Of a DNA stretch of 64,000 nucleotides, positions 25,221 to 33,424 are shown piece after piece. Position 1 is the stretch's first letter. The number at the start of each line of letters is the position of its first letter. The translations under genes and the position numbers were made by a program. This DNA comes from Planctomycetota bacterium (GTDB taxonomy: Bacteria > Planctomycetota > Planctomycetia > Gemmatales > Gemmataceae), in the NCBI GenBank assembly GCA_021413735.1, contig JAIOPV010000119.1, positions 62,001 through 126,000 on the forward strand, in the 5' to 3' direction. Under the pieces are notes generated by a model. The model searched no databases, was not told the origin of the DNA, and was given only the letters and a program-made list of their open reading frames with translations.

Positions 25221-25403
25221 GGGATTCTCCTTTTCGGAACGTGACCGCAGCATCACCATCATCGTGCTTCGCGTGTCCCGGGACAAGATTGAAGCACACA
25301 CCCGAGGAAAACAGGTGTTGCCACCAGTTTCGGAGTCAACGTTCTGTGGGAGTCAAACGTGATGCGTATTGCAATTTGATTCCGGACCACTTCCCCACCC
25401 CAC

Positions 25404-25613
25404 GCCCGGAACCAACCATTTCAGGTCCGGAACCATTCCATTCGTCCGGAAGAAATATCGTTCAGACAAACTGAACGAATTGCTTCGAACGCATCTCCTT
25501 ACCGAGATGGCGCTTGCGGGAGGGGTGTTTGGCACCCCCGCGGACTGTCCGAAATTCCACCTCCGGAACCATCATTTCAGATCCGGAACCATCATTTCAG
25601 CCCCGGAACCATC
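25404..25613. repeat. Cluster of CCGGAACCAT repeats including dispersed repeat copy B
   Basis: Units of the form YCCGGAACCAWYATTTCAG occur at about 25404, 25427, 25561, 25581 and 25601 (the last three in direct tandem, 20-bp period). 25427-25461 is the reverse complement of 7667-7701 with one mismatch. The whole 398-nt gap 25221-25618 is gene-free: promoter of the minus gene at 25220, then this repeat field up to the stop of the cytochrome gene. Confidence 0.88.
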
Positions 25614-25618
25614 TTGCG

Positions 25619-28600
25619 TCACTCTTTCTTCGCCACCGGGATCTTCTGATCCAACAAGTACGCCAGGAGATGCACGAAGTCGGCTTCCGGGATCACGTCG
25701 CCGAAGTTCGCGGGCATCGGCGACAGCATCGTCTCGCGGTTCGCTTCAATGTCCTTCGTCGGAATGCGGAGTTCCTTGCCTTCGCCGTCCGCGATCACGA
25801 GAACTTCACCCTCGACGCGAAGCATCAGCCCCGTGATGGTCTTCTCGTCTTTCGTGGTGATGACCCGTGCCCGGAACGCATGATCGACGTTTCGATTCGG
25901 GTCGAGCACGTCTTCAAGAATGCGTTCCGTGCCGCGAAGGCCGATGCCGTCGAGTTGTGGAGCGATCTTGCCGCCCATTTCGCCGATCTTGTGACACGCC
26001 GCACAGTGTTTCGTGAACAGCTTCGCCCCGGCTTCCTTGTCGGGTTTCGACGACGCGAACACTGTTCCTCGTCGCTTGATGAGGTCCGCGAGCCGCAGAT
26101 CGGGTGCGGGAAGTCCCTTTGTGAGCGCTGCGATTTGCTTGTCGAGATCGGGGATGTTCGCGCCCTTGAGCCGTTCGACGATGGCCTTCTCCTGAAGCAA
26201 CCGAGCGGGCGCTTTGCCCATCTTCACGGCGGTCAGCAGATCTTCAGCACCAGCAGGCGTTCCCGCGAGCGCAACACCGACCGCAAGGGCCGTGCGATAC
26301 GGGGCGTCTTTGAGCGCATCGCGGGCGTCGAGCCTCGCTTCTTTGTTCGACGACGCAGCGAAGACCAGAAGGAATCCGGCTCGCAATGCGTCGGATGTCG
26401 TGGGGTCGGCGACTTGCTTGCGGACGACGGTTAGCCCCTCATCGGGGACGTAACGCATCAACAATTCGGCTACGCCGGTCCGAATATCGTCGGGGGCTTT
26501 CGGTTCGGCCAGAGCCTTTTTGAGAACTGCAAGCGACACCGCGGACAGTTCGAAATCCTGGGGGTTTCGAGATCGGTCGGCAACGGCAGGGAGTGCGTTC
26601 AGAATTCGCAAACCGGATGCGAACAGCTTCGCGTCTGCGGGAGTTCCCGATGCACCGAATGCTTCGGCTGCAAGCGATGCCTGACCGATTTGCATCAGAC
26701 CCTTTGCAGTCTCTCCGTTGAGCTTCGCGCCACGAGTCTGCACGCCTTTGAACCCGGCGAGAATCGCGTCCGAGGTTGCGCCCGAGCGGTTCGTGGGTGA
26801 CAACGCAAAGAAAAGTTGGCTTTCATCAGGACCGGTAACGTGTCGAGCGACGTGTTCCGCAGCTCCCGGCAGTTTCTCGACTGGTATTTTGTAGACTTTG
26901 ATCTGGGACAAGAGGTAACCCGCCGCTGCGGGACTTGGAATCGCCAGCGCCAGATCTGCGTAGACGGCGTCGTACACTTTCGGCCATTCAGCCGCGTCTC
27001 GCAGGCAGTTCCGCAATGCCACGCGGGTAGCTTGTTTCAAGTGCGAGTCGTCGGCCGCTGCACCTTTCAACACGCTCAACAACGGCCCGACAAAGTCCGC
27101 GTGCGGGTGAAAGATCGCCGCTTCCACGGCTGCTCGCTCCATGTGCGGCGTGCCCGGCAACGTGAACATCAGCTTCAAGAACTCGCGTTCGTCCTTGCCC
27201 CATTCCGCACGGCTCGTCAACGCTCGGATAGTGTGGCCCGTGTAGTTCTCGGGCTTCACTTCGAGATCCTTCGTGAGTTTCACGAGCCTCTCGTACTCGC
27301 TGAACGGAACCGGCTTGCTGCCCGACTGTGCGATGAACAGCAACCACGCCGCCACCTCTATCGCGTGTTCGGGACTTTTCTTCATGCGTGCGGTCGTGTC
27401 GCCGACATCGAGTTGCCTGCCGTCGAGGAACCGCTGACGGAGCTGGTGGCCAGCCAGGAACCGCAGCGTGATGTTCGGGCTGAACAGGTCTTCGAACAGG
27501 TCCGAATCCTTCGCGGTCGTAATGTCGCCAGGGAGTTTCGCTTCGGGTGCCTTGCCGTCGGTGCCCTTGTAGACGACTCGCCAGATGCGGCCGTGATCCT
27601 TGTCGCGAGATGGGTGCTTCAGATCGACTTCGTAGTGACCGATGATCTTGTTGTAAAAGTCCGCAATGTAGATCGCGCCGTCTGGTCCGAGCTTGATGTC
27701 CACGGGACGGAACCAACGGTCTTTGCTCGCGATCAGATCGGGTTGCTGAATCGCTTTTGGCGTCGCGCCGTGCCATTCGATCTTCGCACGGTGAACACGA
27801 TTCGTGACGACGTTGCCGAGGTAGATCGAACCCTTGTGTTCCTGGGGGAAATGGTCCGCGTCGTACCACGACACGCCACACATCCCGGTGCCTCCCGGAT
27901 CGTAGCCGAACATCACCGGCCCGTAGCCGAGGCCGTCGTGCGGCTTGCCGAAGCTCTCGTAATACGCCCCCGGAATGATCTGCGTGATCGGCTTCGAGTG
28001 GCAGTCGGCCGTGTAGAAGTTGAACCACGGATCGACCGTCATACCGAACGGATTCACCTGCCCGCGTGAGTACACTTCGATGCGTGAACCATCCGGACGA
28101 AACCGAAACGTATTCCCCGAGTGCATCTTCACTTCGTGACCGTCTTTGCCCTTCACGGTGCTGTCGTTGTTGAAGCCGTGACAGGAGTAGATCCAGCCAT
28201 CCGGCATCAGCGTGTACGAGTTGTACATGCCGTGTGTGTCACGCCAGCCGAAGCCGCTAAACAGCACTTCCATCTTGTCGGCCTTGAGCTCGTTCTCAGC
28301 GATGGTGTACTTGCGAATTTCACCGATGCTCGACACGATGACCGACTTGCAATCCGGTAATGGCAAGATGCCGATGGGGATGTTCAGATCGCTGGCGAAC
28401 ACCTTCACGGTCTTCGCTTTGCCAGTCGTGGGGTCGAAGTCGGACAGCACGAACAGCTTGTCGGTGCCTTTGCCGAGGGGAGCCGCGAACGGGTAGTGGT
28501 ACGACGTGGTGACCCAGAGCCGACCCTTGGCGTCCCACGCCATTTGCATGGGCTTCTGGATGTCGGGTTCGCTGGCGACGAGTTGTGCGTCGAAGCCGGG

Positions 28601-28753
28601 CGGCAGCGTGAAGGCTTTGCGTTCGTCGGCTGGCGAGAGCGCGTCGGTGGGAGCCATCAGGTCGGCGGGCAACGGCTTGGGTTGCGCCAGCAGGCGAGCG
28701 GGGGACGTCAGCCCCCCGGTAATCGCGAGCGCGAGAAGTGCGAGAAATCGCAT
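25619..28753 (-). CDS. PVC-type cytochrome c with beta-propeller and HEAT-like regions
   Basis: 1044 residues. Signal peptide MRFLALLALAITGGLTSPARL. Residues about 40-420 form a membrane-bound-dehydrogenase/sorbosone-dehydrogenase-like beta-propeller (FTLPPGFDAQLVASEPDIQK; PFGMTVDPWFNFYTADCHS; PVDIKLGPDGAIYIADFYN). Residues 430-880 are helical, HEAT-like. A cytochrome c domain follows with the single heme motif CAACH in LFTKHCAACHKIGEMGG, then a C-terminal DUF-type end (NYTTKDEKTITGLMLRVEGE-like; MSPMPANFGDVIPEAD). This architecture is a planctomycete/Verrucomicrobia hallmark, thought to oxidise sugars in the periplasm; substrate and partner unknown. Confidence 0.92.
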   Translation of the reverse strand: MRFLALLALAITGGLTSPARLLAQPKPLPADLMAPTDALSPADERKAFTLPPGFDAQLVASEPDIQKPMQMAWDAKGRLWVTTSYHYPFAAPLGKGTDKLFVLSDFDPTTGKAKTVKVFASDLNIPIGILPLPDCKSVIVSSIGEIRKYTIAENELKADKMEVLFSGFGWRDTHGMYNSYTLMPDGWIYSCHGFNNDSTVKGKDGHEVKMHSGNTFRFRPDGSRIEVYSRGQVNPFGMTVDPWFNFYTADCHSKPITQIIPGAYYESFGKPHDGLGYGPVMFGYDPGGTGMCGVSWYDADHFPQEHKGSIYLGNVVTNRVHRAKIEWHGATPKAIQQPDLIASKDRWFRPVDIKLGPDGAIYIADFYNKIIGHYEVDLKHPSRDKDHGRIWRVVYKGTDGKAPEAKLPGDITTAKDSDLFEDLFSPNITLRFLAGHQLRQRFLDGRQLDVGDTTARMKKSPEHAIEVAAWLLFIAQSGSKPVPFSEYERLVKLTKDLEVKPENYTGHTIRALTSRAEWGKDEREFLKLMFTLPGTPHMERAAVEAAIFHPHADFVGPLLSVLKGAAADDSHLKQATRVALRNCLRDAAEWPKVYDAVYADLALAIPSPAAAGYLLSQIKVYKIPVEKLPGAAEHVARHVTGPDESQLFFALSPTNRSGATSDAILAGFKGVQTRGAKLNGETAKGLMQIGQASLAAEAFGASGTPADAKLFASGLRILNALPAVADRSRNPQDFELSAVSLAVLKKALAEPKAPDDIRTGVAELLMRYVPDEGLTVVRKQVADPTTSDALRAGFLLVFAASSNKEARLDARDALKDAPYRTALAVGVALAGTPAGAEDLLTAVKMGKAPARLLQEKAIVERLKGANIPDLDKQIAALTKGLPAPDLRLADLIKRRGTVFASSKPDKEAGAKLFTKHCAACHKIGEMGGKIAPQLDGIGLRGTERILEDVLDPNRNVDHAFRARVITTKDEKTITGLMLRVEGEVLVIADGEGKELRIPTKDIEANRETMLSPMPANFGDVIPEADFVHLLAYLLDQKIPVAKKE

Positions 28754-28826
28754 CTGGGAGGGTCTCCGTCGGGTATGCGGTGACCCAAATTGTATTCAGT
28801 GGAGTGTGTCTGTGAGCGTCGAGCCG

Positions 28827-29489
28827 TCAGGCCGACGGTGATTCTTTCCTACCGTCGGCAGCGTCAGGGGTGACTTTCGTGGCCTTCACGCTGAGCGTTC
28901 GTAAACCGTCGAGTCCCTTGAGTTCGGCAAGCCCTTTGTCAGTCAGGCCAGTCTTGTTCAGGTACAGCACGCGCAGCCGCTCGAAGCCTTTCACCGTCGC
29001 CATCGCCTTGTCGGTGATCTGCGGATTCTCGGACAACGCGAGGTGTTCCAGCAGCGTCAGCCCTTTCATGCCGACGAATTCGGCATCGGTGATTCCGCAG
29101 CCGACAAGCCCGAGGTATCGCAGTTCCTTGCACTGACCGATGGACACCGCCGCGGTCGGGCTGAGCGTGGCTTTCCCAATGACGAGTTTCCGCAGGTTCG
29201 GCAGGTCTTTCAGGAGAGCGAACCCTTTGTCGGTGCATTTCGTGGCGTCGAAGACTTCGATGCCGCCGATCTCGGGGTGCTTCTTCAGGGAGGCGAACAG
29301 GGCGTCGTTGGCGGTTTCGAACTTGGCGACGACGCGGGCGTCGGCGTGCAATTTGGCGTCGATGTCGGCTTTGCCGTTGAGCCGCACGATCTCGGTCATG
29401 ACGGCTTTTTCGCCAGCCGTGCCGGTTTGTGCGGCTGTGGTTGCGGTGCAGACGAGGAGCAAAAAGAGCAGGAAGAGGGCGGCTCGCAT
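28827..29489 (-). CDS. Exported leucine-rich-repeat protein
   Basis: 220 residues with signal peptide MRAALFLLFLLLVCTATTAA. About five leucine-rich repeats of 23-25 residues follow: ALLKDLPNLRKLVIGKATLS, QCKELRYLGLVGCGITDAEF, LTLLEHLALSENPQITDKAM, FERLRVLYLNKTGLTDKGL and LDGLRTLSVKATKVTP. Cysteine-containing repeats of the 'ITD' kind are typical of planctomycete LRR proteins. Role is likely protein binding outside the cytoplasm. Same strand as, and 73 nt upstream of, the cytochrome gene. Confidence 0.88.
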   Translation of the reverse strand: MRAALFLLFLLLVCTATTAAQTGTAGEKAVMTEIVRLNGKADIDAKLHADARVVAKFETANDALFASLKKHPEIGGIEVFDATKCTDKGFALLKDLPNLRKLVIGKATLSPTAAVSIGQCKELRYLGLVGCGITDAEFVGMKGLTLLEHLALSENPQITDKAMATVKGFERLRVLYLNKTGLTDKGLAELKGLDGLRTLSVKATKVTPDAADGRKESPSA

Positions 29490-29720
29490 GTGAACTCCGG
29501 CGGGTGAAGGCAGCGTTTCTAGAGTATAGACGAGGGAGATCGACGGTAGTTCCGTCGCTGCCCGCGTCAGTTCGATGAAGAAATCACGAGTCTCGCGCTT
29601 ACTTCCAACTCGTTATAATGCCTTCACTTCCACGACGAGGCGGGTTTCCCCTCAATATCCGCCCTCCAACAGCGAATCATCCGTGTGAGGGGACGGTGTG
29701 CCCCATGTCGAGGGGCTGCG

Positions 29721-31298
29721 ATGACCACGCTCAAATTTACCTACCGATCCGGACAGCGACCACTCGACGGCTTCACTCTCAAACGAGGCGTCGGCCAGGG
29801 CGGGTTCGGCGAAGTCTACTTTGCTGTCAGCGACGGCGGTAAGGAAGTCGCGCTCAAGCTGCTGCGAGGACACTCTGACGCCGAGCTTCGCGGCATCGGT
29901 CACTGCCTCAACCTCAAGCACACCAACCTCGTTCACCTCTACGACCTTCGCTCCGACTCTCGCGGCGAAAAATGGGTCGTGATGGAGTACGTCTTCGGCG
30001 AATCACTCGCACAGGTCATCAATCGCCATCCGAACGGGTTGCCGTCGGAACTGATCCGCGAATGGTTCGGAGCCCTCGCTCGCGGCGTCGGGTATCTGCA
30101 CGATCAGGGCGTCGTTCACCGCGACCTCAAGCCCGCGAACATCTTCCTCGAACACGGACACCTGAAGATCGGCGACTACGGGCTGTCGCGGCGGATGAGT
30201 TCCAGCGAACGCGGCGAACTGACTCGCGGCGTCGGCACCCCGCACTACATGGCACCCGAGATCAAGAACGGCAACTACGGCCGCTCCGTGGATGTGTACG
30301 CTTGCGGCGTCATCCTCTTCGAGATGCTCACCGGACAGCCGCCGTTCGATGGCGAGACTGCTGCCGAGGTGCTGATGAAGCACCAACTCGACACGCCGGA
30401 TCTGAGCAAGATTCCAGGGGCAGTGCGACCGGTGCTGGCGCGGGCACTGGAGAAAGACCCCACGAAGCGATTCGCGACGGTGCTGGAACTCGCGCGAGCG
30501 GTCGATGCGGTGTATGGCGGTGATCGGCGAGAAGGGACGGGAATGACCCGCACGGCAGTTCACGCTCTCGCGGCCGAGCCGAGGATTTCTGCTGCGGATA
30601 CGGTTGTCGATGAGCGGTTGCCGTTGCCAGTGAAGACGCTCGTGCCGAAGCCGAAGCGTTCGGCATCGTTCCGGTCCAAACTCGCGGAGTTGGTCGGCGG
30701 GCTTGCGATCGCGCCGGCGGTGTGTGCGATCGCCACGGCGCCGTGCGCGTTGTTGCAAGTGGCGAACTCGTGGTCGCTGCTCGGGCGAGTGTTTCTGCTG
30801 TCCACGGTGCTGACGTGGGCGGTCGTGCTGGTGGGCCGCTTCCCTGGCCGCAACGACCGAAACACGTGGGGCCGGCGGGCGTTTCAACTCCTGGCGGGGT
30901 TGGGCGTCGGGGTTCTGGCGTTCTGGCTCGATGGCTGGGCGTTGCCGACTGGCTCCGGCACGGCGAGTTCGCGTGATCTGGTGTTCTGGACGGGCCATCG
31001 GCTCAGCCCAGAAGCGTTCTCGATTGGCGTGCGGTATCTGTTCTACTTCGGGCTGGCGACGGCTGCGTGTCGCTGGTGGTTGGCGACGGATCGGCAGCGC
31101 CGCGAACGAGTGCGAGTGTTCCCGATTGGGGCGGCGTTGTTCTGGGGAATCGTGTTCTCGTTCCTGTGGCCGTGGGAATCGTCGCCAGTGATCGCTGGCC
31201 TCGCGCCGCTGACGATTGCGGCGATCGCTTCACAAGTGGTCAGCCCGTGGTCGGTTCGAGACGAAAAAGGAAAACTCGGAAGCGTGGTGAAGTCATGA
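29721..31298 (+). CDS. Ser/Thr protein kinase 2 with polytopic membrane C-terminus
   Basis: 525 residues from the ATG at 29721. Kinase domain in the first 270 residues: GVGQGGFGEVYFAV, EVALKLL, catalytic HRDLKPANIF, metal motif DYGLSRR (Tyr for Phe in DFG), GTPHYMAPEI, DVYACGVILFEML. After a linker, residues about 330-515 contain at least five membrane segments (LLQVANSWSLLGRVFLLSTV; FQLLAGLGVGVLAFWL; ALFWGIVFSFLWPW). No large outside domain, so it may sense membrane state or partners. Its TGA overlaps the start of a lipoprotein gene (ATGA). Confidence 0.93.
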   Translation: MTTLKFTYRSGQRPLDGFTLKRGVGQGGFGEVYFAVSDGGKEVALKLLRGHSDAELRGIGHCLNLKHTNLVHLYDLRSDSRGEKWVVMEYVFGESLAQVINRHPNGLPSELIREWFGALARGVGYLHDQGVVHRDLKPANIFLEHGHLKIGDYGLSRRMSSSERGELTRGVGTPHYMAPEIKNGNYGRSVDVYACGVILFEMLTGQPPFDGETAAEVLMKHQLDTPDLSKIPGAVRPVLARALEKDPTKRFATVLELARAVDAVYGGDRREGTGMTRTAVHALAAEPRISAADTVVDERLPLPVKTLVPKPKRSASFRSKLAELVGGLAIAPAVCAIATAPCALLQVANSWSLLGRVFLLSTVLTWAVVLVGRFPGRNDRNTWGRRAFQLLAGLGVGVLAFWLDGWALPTGSGTASSRDLVFWTGHRLSPEAFSIGVRYLFYFGLATAACRWWLATDRQRRERVRVFPIGAALFWGIVFSFLWPWESSPVIAGLAPLTIAAIASQVVSPWSVRDEKGKLGSVVKS

Positions 31299-31990
31299 TT
31301 CGCTTGTTGCAGCTCGTCGGGTTCCTCGTCGCTGTTGGCGTTGCCACCGGGTGCGTTCCCACGAAGGTGCAGTCGAAAAGCCCGAGCACAGCGAAGTCGG
31401 AACACGCCCCAACGCAAGCGAAGAATGGCCCAACTCCGAAGGCCAGTCCGGTGTCGGTCCAACCCGCGCCAAAGCCGATGGCACGTATCCCGTATCGGCC
31501 GGGTGCGCTCGCGGTGGTGAAGGTTCACGCCACGAGTGCCTATCCGTCCCCCAACGAAGCCGACGCGGACGAGGATGCACTGAACGTTGCTGCGGAAGCG
31601 GTTTCGCGAAAACTCGCGGAACTCGATCCGCCTGTGGCGTATCACCCGTCGGCAACCGAGATGAAGAACGAGTTCGTGCGGCGTGACACTCGGCTCGTTC
31701 GGGCGCCGGATGCGTCTGAGCGTGCGGAACTGGAAATGTACAAGATCGACACGAACCGCGTTTATGTGGAATACGACGCGGAAGTGACGGCCGATCAGGT
31801 TCGCGATTTGCGAACGCGGGATCGTGTCGCCGACGTGACGCGGCTGCTTGGCGTGTTGACCGCTGCGGCGATTGCGGGATTCCTGTTCCTTCGCCTCGAC
31901 GAGTGGACCGGTGGCTATCTCACCCGCTGGCTCGCGATCGGGGCTCTGGCGCTGGCAAGCGGTGCGGCGGTTGGGCTGTACTTATTGTAA
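31295..31990 (+). CDS. Lipoprotein with C-terminal membrane segments, coupled to kinase 2
   Basis: 231 residues, ATG overlapping the kinase stop. N-terminal lipoprotein signal with lipobox VATGC (Cys about residue 20), then a Pro/Ser/Lys-rich linker, a region with acidic helices (NEADADEDALNVAAEAVSRK), the YVEYDAEVTADQVRDL block, and two membrane segments at the end (VLTAAAIAGFLFLRL; WLAIGALALASGAAVGLYLL). Having both a lipid anchor and C-terminal membrane helices is unusual. Overlap with kinase 2 suggests a partner or target. Not a recognised family. Confidence 0.8.
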   Translation: MIRLLQLVGFLVAVGVATGCVPTKVQSKSPSTAKSEHAPTQAKNGPTPKASPVSVQPAPKPMARIPYRPGALAVVKVHATSAYPSPNEADADEDALNVAAEAVSRKLAELDPPVAYHPSATEMKNEFVRRDTRLVRAPDASERAELEMYKIDTNRVYVEYDAEVTADQVRDLRTRDRVADVTRLLGVLTAAAIAGFLFLRLDEWTGGYLTRWLAIGALALASGAAVGLYLL

Positions 31991-32002
31991 ACTGATGTTT
32001 GG

Positions 32003-32062
32003 TTAGCGTCGGCCCCAGCGGGGCCGCGTCCTCAGGCGCGGCCCCGCTGGGGCCGACGCTAA
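32003..32062. repeat. Perfect 26-bp inverted repeat
   Basis: Arms 32003-32028 and 32037-32062 are exact reverse complements with an 8-nt loop (TCCTCAGG). Each arm includes GGCCCCAGCGGGGCC, itself a palindrome. It starts 13 nt after the lipoprotein stop and could terminate the kinase operon, but no T-tract follows. Confidence 0.92.
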
Positions 32063-32091
32063 ACAGCGAATAACTCTCACGAACATTTCCC

Positions 32092-32724
32092 ATGACCTCC
32101 GATTCCGATCGCCTCCTCGTGCAGCAAATCCGCAAGAACGACGCTGCGGCGTGGTCCGAAATCGACAAGCGTTATCGCGGTCGGCTCACGGCCTATGTGC
32201 GGCGTCGGCTCAAGGATCACGCATCGGTCGAAGATGTCGTGCAGGAAACGTTCATCGGTTTCGCCAATAGCCTCGCGAACTACGACGACAAACGCGACCT
32301 GCAAACGTGGCTGTTCACCATCGCGGCTCACAAGGTCACGGATCAACTTCGCAAGATGGGGCGTCGGCCGATGTCGTCCGGCTCCGACAGCGAGGATGAC
32401 GCACTCGGGCAGGAGCCTGACTTGAGGCAGCGGCCCGCATCGAGCCTGGCTCGAAGTGCGGAACAGCGCGAGAAAGAGGAATCCTCGCTCGGGCTCGCGC
32501 TGCGGGAGTATGTTCAGGATCTTCAGACGAAAGCCGAATTCGTGAAGCTGATGGCGTTGGAACTGATGTACGTGAAGGGCTGGCGCAATCAGGATGTCGC
32601 GGCGCGGCTATCGCTTTCTGAGCAGGACATCGCGAACTTGCGGTTTCAGGCCAAGAAGCGGCTTCGCGATCGGCTCACCGCGGCGAAGCTCTCGCCCGAG
32701 ATGTTCCCCGAGTTGCAGGGATAG
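32092..32724 (+). CDS. ECF-type RNA polymerase sigma factor
   Basis: 210 residues. Region 2: AAAWSEIDKRYRGRLTAYVRRRL, with the core-binding and -10 recognition stretch SVEDVVQETFIGFANSLANY and DLQTWLFTIAAHKVTDQLRK. Region 4 helix-turn-helix: MALELMYVKGWRNQDVAARLSLSEQDIANLRFQAKKRLRDRL-type segment near 165-200 (shown only in part here). The acidic linker between (SGSDSEDDALGQEPD) is longer than usual. Planctomycetes have many ECF groups linked to kinases; here it follows kinase 2 and its lipoprotein. No anti-sigma factor is recognisable nearby. Confidence 0.9.
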   Translation: MTSDSDRLLVQQIRKNDAAAWSEIDKRYRGRLTAYVRRRLKDHASVEDVVQETFIGFANSLANYDDKRDLQTWLFTIAAHKVTDQLRKMGRRPMSSGSDSEDDALGQEPDLRQRPASSLARSAEQREKEESSLGLALREYVQDLQTKAEFVKLMALELMYVKGWRNQDVAARLSLSEQDIANLRFQAKKRLRDRLTAAKLSPEMFPELQG

Positions 32725-32875
32725 CTGCCGCAAAGCTCTCACAATTTCTGACAGGAAAATCGCGGTAGAAATCGAAATCGTCATACCCAAAACCGGGTGG
32801 CAAGCGTTACCATGAACGAAGTTTTGCGGCCCTCCCGATGAGGGTCGCCATGTTTTGAATTCGCCCGGAGAGGTC

Positions 32876-33352
32876 ATGCGTAAGGAAGATTGCCTCGACT
32901 TACTAACCAAACGTATACCCGAAGACTATCACCCGCAGGTCAACTTCTGCCTGCGAAACGGGATGGTCCTGTCAATGGACGCGGTCGCTCGATTCGAGGA
33001 AAATTACGTTGTGTTCCGGGGCCGTGAAGGCGGCACCAGCGACGACGGACGAGCCTTCTTCGTGCCATACGAAGAAGTGACCTACATCCGAATCGAACGC
33101 GTTGTTCGGATGGGTGAACTCAAGAAGATGTATGGCGAATCGGGCTACGTCGATGCAGAGGATCGGCTCTCCACTCCAGCTGCGTCAACAGCGGAAACAC
33201 CGGCTGGAACGAAAGCCCCCCCGGCGACGCCCGCTCCCGTCGGTGGCGGTCCGAGCGACCCGGCGACAATCGCAAGACAGAACCTGCTGAAGCGAATCCA
33301 GCAGGCTCGCGCGAACGTTGCGGGCACCTCGGGGAAACTCGGCGGCTCATAG
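32876..33352 (+). CDS. Conserved protein, possible Sm/Hfq-like core
   Basis: 158 residues; GGAGAGG just upstream of ATG 32876. Residues about 18-80 look like a small beta-barrel with Sm-like spacing: VNFCLRNGMVLSMDAVARFE, ENYVVFRGREGG, FFVPYEEVTYIRIERVV. The NG-x(9)-F pattern then a strand, and the later strand with YIRI, resemble Sm1 and Sm2 motifs. A Pro/Ala/Thr-rich linker and a basic helical tail (RQNLLKRIQQARANVAG) follow. Homologues seem widespread in planctomycetes. RNA binding is inference only; no function is assigned. Confidence 0.6.
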   Translation: MRKEDCLDLLTKRIPEDYHPQVNFCLRNGMVLSMDAVARFEENYVVFRGREGGTSDDGRAFFVPYEEVTYIRIERVVRMGELKKMYGESGYVDAEDRLSTPAASTAETPAGTKAPPATPAPVGGGPSDPATIARQNLLKRIQQARANVAGTSGKLGGS

Positions 33353-33368
33353 CGGTCGAACAAGCGGA

Positions 33369-33418
33369 CACGGAGACAAGGGGCGAGGTCAGTAATCTCT
33401 TCGCTCCGTGTCTCCGTG
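33369..33418. repeat. 10-bp inverted repeat CACGGAGACA
   Basis: 33369-33378 pairs with 33409-33418 (TGTCTCCGTG), 30-nt loop, between two convergent genes. Could be a weak bidirectional terminator. Confidence 0.55.
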
Positions 33419-33424
33419 GCCATT

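Noticed and set aside
25561-25613. Three tandem 20-bp repeats resembling a CRISPR fragment
   Set aside because: The units are contiguous without spacers and no cas gene is near.
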